Positions 1 through 6,019 of a DNA stretch of 13,440 bases are shown piece after piece. This DNA comes from DASPXY01 sp038227745 (GTDB taxonomy: Bacteria; Planctomycetota; Planctomycetia; Gemmatales; Gemmataceae). The notes beneath the pieces are model-generated. The model ran no database searches, was not told where the DNA came from, and worked only from the letters and a program-made list of their open reading frames with translations. A program made the translations under genes and the position numbers. Location of the stretch: contig JBBRPS010000209.1 in assembly GCA_038227745.1 (NCBI GenBank), positions 1 through 13,440 of the forward strand. Reading direction: 5' to 3'. Position 1 is the first letter of the stretch. Every line of letters starts with the position of its first letter.

Positions 1-108
1 AGCCGCGTGCGGTGAGCCTGATCCCGCTACGCGCCCCCGCGCTGCGGGATCTGGCTTACCCGCGCGGGCCCCGCGCAGCGGGATCTGGCTCACCGCTCGC
101 GGCTAAAC
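1..108. repeat. Palindromic REP-like element, family I, copy 1 (cut by window edge)
   Basis: The left arm (1-33) pairs with the right arm (72-104) with three mismatches, centred near 52. The right end reads CACCGCTCGCGGCTAAAC. The GCGGGATCTGGCT part of the right arm is present twice, at 41-60 and 75-94 (18 of 20 bases identical), so this copy has an internally duplicated half-arm. The same family recurs at 5907-5982 with the same GCCGCGAGCGGTGAGCCAGATCCCGCT core. The matching GTTT at the left end lies outside the window. It looks like an intergenic REP/MITE-type repeat and not a gene. Confidence 0.75.
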
Positions 109-403
109 GACTACAGATTTCTGCCGCCGTGTACTAGCTTCTGTGTCAATGGGACGTTAGGATGATAGCATTACACTCCATTCCTGATGCCTCCCTCTTC
201 CCCAGGCCATTTTCTCCGGAGCTGGCTGACATCAAGTGTGCGGAGTAGAGCGTCCGTCCTCATCCGCAGGGATGTCGGGACGCCTACCGAGAACCCGCCC
301 CTCCGCGCCGGCGGAGGAGTAGTCGGGGCGACGGCGGGGAGGGGCGCGGACGCGCGGCTCCCGCCCCGACGCCTTACAGGAAGACAGGCCATGGAGAGAG
401 GCG
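109..403 (+). promoter_or_regulatory. Long 5' region of the HATPase gene, with duplicated leader segment
   Basis: About 295 bases without a convincing gene. Positions 183-276 are related (about 70% identity by hand alignment) to 1265-1359 upstream of the SlyD-like gene. Downstream of that there is a small hairpin CCTCCGC-GCCG-GCGGAGG (300-317), and CGGGGCG (324-330) can pair with CGCCCCG (362-368), so an RNA leader would be structured. GGAGAGAG (393-400) is a good ribosome binding site for the ATG at 404. No convincing -35/-10 pair was found; TAGCAT at 166-171 is only a weak -10 candidate. Confidence 0.4.
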
Positions 404-1171
404 ATGAGCATGTGGGATTCGCGGAAAGCATGGAACCCCGAGGAGTCCGCGGGGCCCCCGCTGCTGGCCTACGTGGCCGACCTGGAACTGGAGGTCGATC
501 GCCTGCGCAAGCGCGTCCAGTTCCTCCGGCAGGAGACGTGGGAGACCGTGAAGCGGATCCACCTGCTCTGCCGGGACGCGGCCCAGTCCGGGGACGCGCC
601 CGCGGCGCTGGGCGGCGTCGAGCACGCCGCCCAGGAACTGGCGGCGGTGTTGCGCGACCTGCAGGAGTCGCCGGGCTACCATCCCGCCCACGACCAGGTG
701 GTCGCGATCGCCGTGCGCCCCCTGATCGAGCAGGTGTTCCGCTTGCAGCAGCGACTGTTCGGCGCGCCGCACATGACCCTGCGGTTAGAGATGGAGGCCG
801 AGCACGTGGAGTGGTTCCCCGCCCGCCTGCGGCACATCCTGGAGAACCTCGTCTCGAACGCCCTGAAGTACCGCGACCCGTCCAAGGCGGAGGGGTGGGT
901 GAGCTTCGGTTTGCGGGTGTCGCCGACGGGCTACGAGTTGCGGGTGTCGGACAACGGCGTCGGCCTGCCGCCGCAGGGCCGCGCGGAAGTGTTCGACCTG
1001 CTCTACCGCTCGGCGCCGGCGCGGGCGGCCGGCCTGGGCGTCGGCCTGGCGGTGGTCAAGCTGCTCGTTGAGCAGAGCGGGGGCACGCTGAACGTACACT
1101 CCGGCGAGGGCCAGGGGACCACCTTCGTGGTGGTCCTGCCGCGCTACGACGTCGATGATTTCCTCACCTGA
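404..1171 (+). CDS. Orphan histidine-kinase-like ATP-binding (HATPase_c) protein
   Basis: A 255-residue protein whose second half is a GHKL/HATPase_c ATP-binding domain. It has an N box ENLVSNALKY (147-156), a G1 box DNGVGLP (183-189), a G2 box GLGVGLAVVK (210-219) and the closing GQGTTF (236-241). The N-terminal part includes a coiled-coil-like stretch (about 26-60) and a helical segment AAQELAAVLRDLQE (75-88) where a HisKA dimerisation helix would lie. A canonical phospho-acceptor HE-x-R-x-P motif is not visible; His74 is the only histidine near it and its setting is atypical. There is no transmembrane segment, receiver or PAS domain, so it should be cytoplasmic. The ATG at 404 is chosen for the GGAGAGAG ribosome binding site; an in-frame ATG at 410 is the alternative. 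No response regulator is adjacent. It could be a degenerate sensor kinase or an anti-sigma-like ATPase. The fold is secure, the role is not. Confidence 0.85.
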   Translation: MSMWDSRKAWNPEESAGPPLLAYVADLELEVDRLRKRVQFLRQETWETVKRIHLLCRDAAQSGDAPAALGGVEHAAQELAAVLRDLQESPGYHPAHDQVVAIAVRPLIEQVFRLQQRLFGAPHMTLRLEMEAEHVEWFPARLRHILENLVSNALKYRDPSKAEGWVSFGLRVSPTGYELRVSDNGVGLPPQGRAEVFDLLYRSAPARAAGLGVGLAVVKLLVEQSGGTLNVHSGEGQGTTFVVVLPRYDVDDFLT

Positions 1172-1189
1172 GGCGGCCGCGCCGCTTCA
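1169..1189 (+). terminator. Hairpin overlapping the HATPase stop codon
   Basis: TGAGGCGGC (1169-1177) pairs with GCCGCTTCA (1181-1189), including one G-T pair, around a CGC loop. The stop codon TGA is in the 5' arm. No T-tract follows, so intrinsic termination is uncertain. Confidence 0.3.
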
Positions 1190-1597
1190 GAGACTGCGCC
1201 GATCTTGAAAAGCGGAGTGGCCGTCCGCCGCCCGACGGCGTACAATGTCACGGTTGCTCTCATCCCTGATGCCTTCCTCTTTCCCAGAGACCTTCTGCGG
1301 ATTTGGCGGACATCATGCGTGGGGAGCCGGGCGTCCTGTCTTCCCTGCACGGAGATGTCCCCCATGATTGCGCCCCGCCCGCCCGCCCGCCCGGCTTGCC
1401 CCCTCCCTGCCGCCCGCGCGGACCGCCGCGTCGGCTGACGCATCACGGCGACCGGCTTCGATGGCCGTGCGGCCCCGACCGTGCGGCCCGGCCTCGCTAC
1501 CCGTCCCGGGACGACGTGCGCTCGTGCGCCGGCCCTCCCCGGACTTTCCCTCCCGGACTGTACCCAGTCCGGGCCTTCCCAGCACGAGGAGGAGACG
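1172..1597 (+). promoter_or_regulatory. Long 5' region of the SlyD-like gene, with duplicated leader segment and hairpin
   Basis: 426 bases with no gene I can support. TACAAT (1241-1246) is a reasonable -10 box without a clear -35. Positions 1265-1359 are about 70% identical to 183-276 upstream of the HATPase gene, starting with the shared CCTGATGCCT and ending with the shared GATGTC. A GCCC tandem tract occupies about 1372-1393. A perfect 9-bp hairpin (1552-1573) sits just ahead of the ribosome binding site of the next gene. Confidence 0.4.
1552..1573 (+). promoter_or_regulatory. Perfect 9-bp hairpin just upstream of the SlyD-like start
   Basis: CCCGGACTG (1552-1560) and CAGTCCGGG (1565-1573) form a perfect stem with a TACC loop. 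It ends 12 bases before the GAGGAGGAGA ribosome-binding region and 24 bases before the ATG. It could influence translation or mRNA stability. No T-tract follows, so it is not a typical terminator. Confidence 0.4.
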
Positions 1598-2083
1598 ATG
1601 CGAACCGTTCAACAGGGCGACCGGGTCCGGGTCCATTTCGTGAAGCGCTCTCAGGAGGGGGGCAGGAGTTCGACCCGCGGCCGGGATCCCCTGGAATTGA
1701 CCGTCGGCAAGGAGCACCGCTGCCTGCCCGGCCTGGGGCTGGCCCTCGTCGGGCTGAACGAAGGCGAGCGGGCCCTGGTGCGGGTGCCGCCCGAGCAGGC
1801 CTATGGGCTGGCGAACCCCGGCCGCGTCCGGCGGGTGGCCCGCGCGCGGTTCCCGCAGGAGGAGGCCCTCGTGGCCGGCAACTGGGTGCGCGTTACGGAC
1901 CTGAAGGGGCGGCGCCGCCTGGTCCGGATCGTGGAGGTGCGCGGCAACGCGGTCAAGGTGGACACGAACCACCCCTGGGCTGGGCAGGCGGTGACGCTGG
2001 AAGTCGAAGTCATCTCGATCGACACGGCAGCGGACAGGGCCGCCGGTAGCGGGGCCTCACCCGGGGTGCCGAGCGTGCAGTGA
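1598..2083 (+). CDS. SlyD-type FKBP peptidyl-prolyl cis-trans isomerase
   Basis: A 161-residue cytoplasmic protein predicted to catalyse cis-trans isomerisation of X-Pro bonds and act as a folding helper. The N-terminal part (about 5-72) is FKBP-like: GDRVRVHF, then LPGLGLALVGLNEGE (43-57) and VPPEQAYG (63-70). An insert-in-flap chaperone region occupies roughly 73-124. The chain then returns to the FKBP fold at VDTNHPWAGQAVTLEVEVI (121-139), matching the NHPLAG signature of SlyD-like proteins. The C-terminus is short (TAADRAAGSGASPGVPSVQ) and lacks the His/Cys-rich nickel-binding tail of E. coli SlyD. The ATG at 1598 is chosen because GAGGAGGAGA lies immediately upstream; the frame stays open further upstream but that part has no FKBP similarity. 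The gene stands alone behind a long leader and has no evident link to the neighbouring signalling genes. Confidence 0.88.
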   Translation: MRTVQQGDRVRVHFVKRSQEGGRSSTRGRDPLELTVGKEHRCLPGLGLALVGLNEGERALVRVPPEQAYGLANPGRVRRVARARFPQEEALVAGNWVRVTDLKGRRRLVRIVEVRGNAVKVDTNHPWAGQAVTLEVEVISIDTAADRAAGSGASPGVPSVQ

Positions 2084-2113
2084 GCCGAGTATTTTGACAG
2101 AAAACTGGGCCGG

Positions 2114-2135
2114 GGCCACTCCTTGCCGAGTGGCC
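2114..2135 (+). terminator. 8-bp hairpin between the SlyD-like gene and the lysine-rich gene
   Basis: GGCCACTC (2114-2121) pairs perfectly with GAGTGGCC (2128-2135) around a CTTGCC loop, 31 bases after the SlyD-like stop. No T-run follows. It could be a weak terminator or a structured leader element of the next gene (ATG 2170). Confidence 0.35.
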
Positions 2136-2169
2136 GCGAGCCTCGACTCTCACGAGAAAGCAGGCCGAC

Positions 2170-2559
2170 ATGGCGGGCCGAATCCTGAACCGGCGCGAGT
2201 TGCGTAAGCAGTCGGATGCGGCGGACGAGCTGGGGCAGGCCGCGCCTGCGGACCCGGGTGCCGCAACGGTCGAGGCGCCAGCGCCGAAGAAGAAGTCGCG
2301 GGCGAAGGCCCCGGCGGGACCGAAGGTGAAGAGGGTGCGGGCAAAGAAAGCGCCGCCGCGGATGCGCGCCCGCTGGGGCGTCTTCGACGCGGGCATGAAT
2401 CAGGTGGCGGTCTTCGACTACAATCAGCGGGCGGCCGCGGAGGAGAAGCTCGCGGACTTGCTGACGCGGAAGAAGGGGACGCACTTCCTGCAGATCGTCA
2501 AGGAGCCGATGCCGGAGCCGGACCCGGCGGACGTTCCGGTGTTGGCCGCCAGCGTTTAG
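2170..2559 (+). CDS. Small lysine-rich protein of unknown function
   Basis: A 129-residue protein with a two-part layout. The N-terminal half (1-66) looks disordered and is rich in Ala, Pro, Lys and Arg, with a basic cluster KKKSRAKAPAGPKVKRVRAKK (40-60). The C-terminal part (about 67-114) looks folded: ARWGVFDAGMNQVAVFDY, then a helix-like AAAEEKLADLLTRKKG and THFLQIVKEPM. This could be a small alpha/beta module. The tail is acidic and proline-rich. I recall no assigned function; proteins of this layout seem familiar from planctomycetes, but that is memory and not a search. The basic tail could bind nucleic acid. The ribosome binding site is weak (AGCAGG, about 8 bases upstream). The gene is convergent with the DUF5131 gene. 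Confidence 0.75.
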   Translation: MAGRILNRRELRKQSDAADELGQAAPADPGAATVEAPAPKKKSRAKAPAGPKVKRVRAKKAPPRMRARWGVFDAGMNQVAVFDYNQRAAAEEKLADLLTRKKGTHFLQIVKEPMPEPDPADVPVLAASV

Positions 2560-2573
2560 ACATCGTTTCCCTC

Positions 2574-2614
2574 CCGGCGAGCGGGGGGCGGCTAACGCCC
2601 CCCCCGCTCGTCGG
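2574..2614. terminator. GC-rich hairpin between convergent genes
   Basis: The arms 2574-2590 and 2596-2614 pair around the loop GCTAA, with one G-T pair and two unpaired extra C bases in the 3' arm. It lies in the 70-base gap between two convergent stop codons, so it can form in both transcripts and may act as a bidirectional terminator, although neither side has a T-tract. Confidence 0.55.
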
Positions 2615-2629
2615 TATGGGAACAGCTTC

Positions 2630-3466
2630 TTATGGCGCCAGGCGGAGTTGCTGCCCGCCCACGCCAGGGCCGGCGCGGTAGAGTGCCTCCGCCTCGGCGA
2701 TGGCGGCCAGGCGTCTTTTCGGCTCCAGCACGGGCCGGGCCACGCGCCCCGGGACGCCGTTGTAGAGCTGTCCGTCCAGTTCACGTCCCGCCTTGCTCTT
2801 GCGGACGCCCCCCCACTGCTTGAAGAAAAACGGCACGCCCTCCTTCTGACACTGGTCGCGGAGGGACAGCACCCAGTCCTTGTGCATGGGCCGGGCGCCG
2901 GGGCCGCTCTCGCCGCCGACGATTACCCAGTGAATGCCTTCGAGGTTGACCGTTCCGAGGTCCTCCAGCAGCGGCTCGACGGAGAGGAAGCGGACCTGCG
3001 CGGGGGCGGCCCGCAGGTGGTCGATGCGGGGCAGGCCGTGCTTGCGGTCCTCGACGCTGACGCCCCACCAGAGGTGCGGCTCGCGGGCGCCGTCGGCGAG
3101 GGTCGTGCGCAGCATGTCGCGCAGGCGCTCCGAGCGCTTGGTGAGTACCTGGTAGGTGTGCCAGTTCGCCAGCTGCATAACGCGGGCGACGGCGCGGACG
3201 TAATCGTCCGGCACGTCCTTGTGGAAGAGGTCGCTCATGCTGTTGACGAAGATCATTTTGGGGACCTTCCAGCGGAGCGGCTCGGCGAGTTTTTCGGGGA
3301 CGAGGCGGAGGTCGAAGCCTTGCTCGTAGGGGTGGCCCTTGACGCCGCGGAAGCGCTCGGCGAAGGTCTCCGCGTAGCAGTGGGCGCACCCGGGGCTAAT
3401 CTTGACGCAACCCCTTACTGGATTCCAGCTCGCATCTGTCCATTCGATTGAGGAGTGTTCGCCCAT
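2630..3466 (-). CDS. Gp37/Gp68 family (DUF5131) three-cysteine protein
   Basis: A 278-residue protein of the phage Gp37/Gp68 family, seen in phages and in many bacterial chromosomes. It opens with IEWTDASWNPVRGC and has three cysteines at 20, 27 and 30 (C-x6-C-x2-C, ending GCAHCYAE), a layout reminiscent of radical-SAM iron-sulfur sites. Other family landmarks are MIFVNSMSDLFH (71-82), YQVLTKRSERL (105-115), WWGVSVED (133-140), RFLSVEPLLEDLG (159-171), WVIVGGESGPGARPM (180-194) and PFFFKQWGG (212-220). The length is normal and the protein appears intact. Its reaction is not known to me. Relatives often sit beside a TcmP partner (three-Cys-motif partner), but none is visible in this window. 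The start at 3466 fits the family N-terminus; no strong ribosome binding site is seen. The family occurs in phages, so past horizontal transfer is possible, but base composition does not stand out. Confidence 0.9.
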   Translation of the reverse strand: MGEHSSIEWTDASWNPVRGCVKISPGCAHCYAETFAERFRGVKGHPYEQGFDLRLVPEKLAEPLRWKVPKMIFVNSMSDLFHKDVPDDYVRAVARVMQLANWHTYQVLTKRSERLRDMLRTTLADGAREPHLWWGVSVEDRKHGLPRIDHLRAAPAQVRFLSVEPLLEDLGTVNLEGIHWVIVGGESGPGARPMHKDWVLSLRDQCQKEGVPFFFKQWGGVRKSKAGRELDGQLYNGVPGRVARPVLEPKRRLAAIAEAEALYRAGPGVGGQQLRLAP

Positions 3467-3535
3467 GAAGGTTGCCCGATGCCAGGGGAGAGGATAAGGG
3501 ATTCATCTTTGGCGAGTGGCAGAACTTGGTTTCCT

Positions 3536-3588
3536 CGTAGGACGGGTCTCCTGACCCGTCCGGGACGGCTCGGGAGAGCCGTCCTACG
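3536..3588. repeat. Double-hairpin palindromic element, family II
   Basis: The outer ends CGTAGGACGG and CCGTCCTACG are inverted. Inside are two perfect hairpins: GGACGGGT/ACCCGTCC (3540-3561) and GGACGGCTC/GAGCCGTCC (3563-3584). Elements beginning GTAGGACGGGTC look like a dispersed intergenic repeat type of planctomycete genomes (recalled, not searched). It sits 68 bases beyond the kinase stop at 3657 on the - strand and 69 bases upstream of the DUF5131 start, so it could end the triad transcript. Confidence 0.75.
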
Positions 3589-3656
3589 CGGATACGATTT
3601 CCTACCGGTCGCCTTAATTCTACCAGCATCAGGCGCCCGGCAGAGGACGTGCAGGT

Positions 3657-5879
3657 TCACGGCGGTAGTCCTTCTCGGTGTCGGAGGGCCGCGCGGCGGT
3701 CGCGGATCTCCTGCGGCACCAGCTTGTTCGCCACCTGCCACTCCGCCACCTGCGCCGCCTCCTTCAGGAGGGCCGCCAGCTCCACCCCGAGTTCGCCGGG
3801 GCCCGCGGCCTTGCCGCCGTCCTTCTGCTTCGGGGCCTCCTCCTTCCCGGGCAAGTCCGGCGAGTCGAACTTCTGGAGCACGCGCGGCTCCACCCACACC
3901 GCGTGGACCCCTTTGTTCCCGTTCAGAACCTGCACCCGCAACTCCAGCACGTCCACCCCCTTGACGACGACCTGGCACTCCTGGCTCCGCGCATGGTTGT
4001 GGGCGATCTCCCCGGATTTCCACAGCTCCTTGCCGTCGCCCAGGACGGTGAAGGTCGCAGGCGACCAGCACCACTGGGTCGAGTCATCGACTGCCACGGT
4101 TGCCTTGAGCAACTCGGCCTCCTTTTCCAGCCGGTACTTGACCGCGGCGTATGGGGGGTTCCTGAACGTGGCCATCGGCGGGTGCATCCCGAGGCCGTGG
4201 GGCGAGGGTACGCCGCCCACCTTGATCGGCTTGCCGTCGCCGATGTCCCCCTTCTTGAACGGCCACTCGCCGGGGCGCACGTCGAACTCCGGCAGCTCGG
4301 ACAGAAACCGGACCTGGCCATTGGGGAACAGCCGGCTCGGGGGCGGGCCAGCCTTCTCGGGCGGCCCTTTCTTGTTCGGGACGACCTGCGCCTTCTGTTC
4401 GAGGTTGGGCGGCCAGCCGCCCGAGAAGACCAGGGCGAGGACCACCCCGAGCACGAGCACCCCCGCGGCGGCCCCCGCGACCCAGTGCCAGGGCAGGCGA
4501 CGGCGGGAGGGCGGGGGGTCAAAGTCGAGAACGATCGGCTCGTCGCGCGGGACTGTCACGGGGCCTGACGGCCACGAGAGCTGGGGGGCACTGGCGGGCA
4601 TGTCCCGCGACGGGGCCAGGTCGGAGGGGCGACTCGACGGCGGGTCCAGGTCGGAAGGCCGGCGCGGCAGTGGCGGCGGGGCGGCGACCGGGCCGGAACG
4701 CGAGGCCGTGGCCACGGCGGTGACAGGGACTTCCCGGCCGGGGAGGTCGCGCGCCATCGGGGCCGGGGCCAGCGCCACCTGGACGACTTCCGTCGCCTTC
4801 GCGGGCGCGGGCCGCACCCCGACCCGGCCGGCCTGCACGTCTTCTTCCGAGGGGAACAGGTCGCGCCCCTGGCGCGCCGCCAGGGCACACCACGGACACG
4901 CCTTCAGCTGCCGGTGGAAGACGTGCTGCTTCGGCCTGGCGGGGCAGGCGACCATCTCCTTCTCGCTCTCCAGAAGGCACTCGTACCAGGCGGCGGCGTC
5001 CGGACGGAGGGCGGAGCGCGCGTGGCCGTCCTCGAAGCAGCGGCGCATCAGTTCCTGGACGCGCGGCGGCAGCGTCTCAAACGGCGGGGCGTGCGGGTTC
5101 GGCGCGTAGGGGACGCGCCGCCGCAGCGCGTACGGCCAGTGCCCGGCGCTGATGCGCTCACTCAGTCCCCCCGGCTCGCCCACGTCGATGTAGCGGCCGG
5201 CGAAGGGGTGGATGCCCGCCATCAGGAGCTGGAAGATCAGGATTGCCAGGGCGAAGGCGTCGTGCTCCGGACCGCGGTCGAAGTCGGCGAAGCGCGCCCC
5301 CTGCAACTCCGGCGGCGTGTACTCCGGCTTGCCGACCGGGCAGCGGAAGACCTGCTGCGACCCCGGCACCTGGAAGGAGTCGGTGTCCACCAGGGTGACC
5401 AGGGCCATGTTGCTGACCAGGGCGTTCGACTCGTTCAGGTCGCCGATGACGTAGCCGCGCTCGTGGATGGCGCGGACGGCGGCGGCCAGGTTGCGGGCCG
5501 TGCGCAGCAGGTAGCCGTAGTGGAACAGCGGGCACAGCTCCAGGCGCGATGCGGGATTGTAGAACTCGAGGATGGGCCGGACCTTGTCCACGCGCGGCAT
5601 GACGTAGCCGAGGAAGCGCGGCGCGGCGGCGTCGAGCAGGCGGTCCAACGGCCAGGCGATGGAGACGTGGCCGCGGCCGGCCATCGGGTCGCTGGGGGGC
5701 GCGGCGATCATGGCCGCCACCTTGGCGGCGTGGTCCGCCGTCGGCTGGTGGTACACCTTCGCGACCAGGGACGGCTGCCCGGGCACCTCGTAGATGGTCG
5801 CCTCGCCCCCGCGGGCCAGCGGTTGGCCGTTGAGGGTGAAGGTCTGCGAGCCTCGTTCCAGGCGCACACTCAGGGACAT
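3657..5879 (-). CDS. YegI/TerY-P-type membrane protein kinase with zinc-ribbon-like cluster and NPCBM domain
   Basis: A 740-residue protein. A divergent protein kinase domain (about 10-300) has a glycine loop ARGGEATIYEV (22-32), Lys41 in VAKVYH, a catalytic loop GDLNESN (146-152, Asp147) in place of HRDxKxxN, DTDSFQ (165-170) in place of DFG, a PPE at 189-191 and the helix-F Asp207. The GDLNESN and DTDSFQ variants are typical of the YegI-type kinases of TerY-P triads. Next comes a C-x18-CPWC cluster with flanking His (312-331), zinc-ribbon-like. A proline-rich linker (350-460) leads to one membrane helix WVAGAAAGVLVLGVVLALVF (466-485). Beyond it lies an NPCBM-like domain (about 525-665) with FLSELPEFDV, HGLGMH, VAVDD and FTVLGDGKELW. 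By topology the NPCBM domain should be outside the cytoplasm and may bind carbohydrate. The start is supported by GGGAGCG just upstream. It is the last gene of the set with the PP2C and VWA genes, 140 bases after the PP2C stop. Substrates are unknown. Confidence 0.9.
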   Translation of the reverse strand: MSLSVRLERGSQTFTLNGQPLARGGEATIYEVPGQPSLVAKVYHQPTADHAAKVAAMIAAPPSDPMAGRGHVSIAWPLDRLLDAAAPRFLGYVMPRVDKVRPILEFYNPASRLELCPLFHYGYLLRTARNLAAAVRAIHERGYVIGDLNESNALVSNMALVTLVDTDSFQVPGSQQVFRCPVGKPEYTPPELQGARFADFDRGPEHDAFALAILIFQLLMAGIHPFAGRYIDVGEPGGLSERISAGHWPYALRRRVPYAPNPHAPPFETLPPRVQELMRRCFEDGHARSALRPDAAAWYECLLESEKEMVACPARPKQHVFHRQLKACPWCALAARQGRDLFPSEEDVQAGRVGVRPAPAKATEVVQVALAPAPMARDLPGREVPVTAVATASRSGPVAAPPPLPRRPSDLDPPSSRPSDLAPSRDMPASAPQLSWPSGPVTVPRDEPIVLDFDPPPSRRRLPWHWVAGAAAGVLVLGVVLALVFSGGWPPNLEQKAQVVPNKKGPPEKAGPPPSRLFPNGQVRFLSELPEFDVRPGEWPFKKGDIGDGKPIKVGGVPSPHGLGMHPPMATFRNPPYAAVKYRLEKEAELLKATVAVDDSTQWCWSPATFTVLGDGKELWKSGEIAHNHARSQECQVVVKGVDVLELRVQVLNGNKGVHAVWVEPRVLQKFDSPDLPGKEEAPKQKDGGKAAGPGELGVELAALLKEAAQVAEWQVANKLVPQEIRDRRAALRHREGLPP

Positions 5880-5906
5880 GGTCGCTCCCTTCGGGAAGGG
5901 GCCGAT

Positions 5907-5982
5907 CGTTTAGCCGCGAGCGGTGAGCCAGATCCCGCTACGCGGGGGGCGAGCGCGCTCGCCCGAGGCTCGCGGCTAAACG
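5907..5982. repeat. Palindromic REP-like element, family I, copy 2
   Basis: Perfect 15-bp ends CGTTTAGCCGCGAGC (5907-5921) and GCTCGCGGCTAAACG (5968-5982) flank an inner 18-bp perfect palindrome GGGCGAGCGCGCTCGCCC (5947-5964). It shares GCCGCGAGCGGTGAGCCAGATCCCGCT with the element at 1-108. It lies within the 140-base gap between the PP2C stop and the kinase start, so it would be transcribed if the three genes form one operon. It might attenuate expression of the kinase. Confidence 0.78.
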
Positions 5983-6019
5983 GCTACTTCTCCCTATTCC
6001 CTACTCCCTTTGCAGATTA

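Noticed and set aside
187..1071. 294-codon open frame overlapping the HATPase gene
   Set aside because: It overlaps the HATPase gene in another frame, is Arg/Pro/Gly-rich and lacks any motif. The HATPase boxes decide the frame.
1205..1438. A 77-codon small gene in the SlyD-like leader
   Set aside because: There is no convincing ribosome binding site, the C-terminus is low-complexity Pro/Ala/Arg, and the similarity with 183-276 is at nucleotide level with frame changes, which argues for a non-coding element.
2094..2122. TTGACA promoter for the lysine-rich gene
   Set aside because: The -35 hexamer at 2094-2099 is perfect, but nothing resembling a -10 box follows at 16-18 bases, and the region falls in a GC-rich hairpin.
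2648..3451. + strand 267-codon frame opposite the DUF5131 gene
   Set aside because: It is the shadow of a recognisable family member on the - strand; no domain is seen in it.
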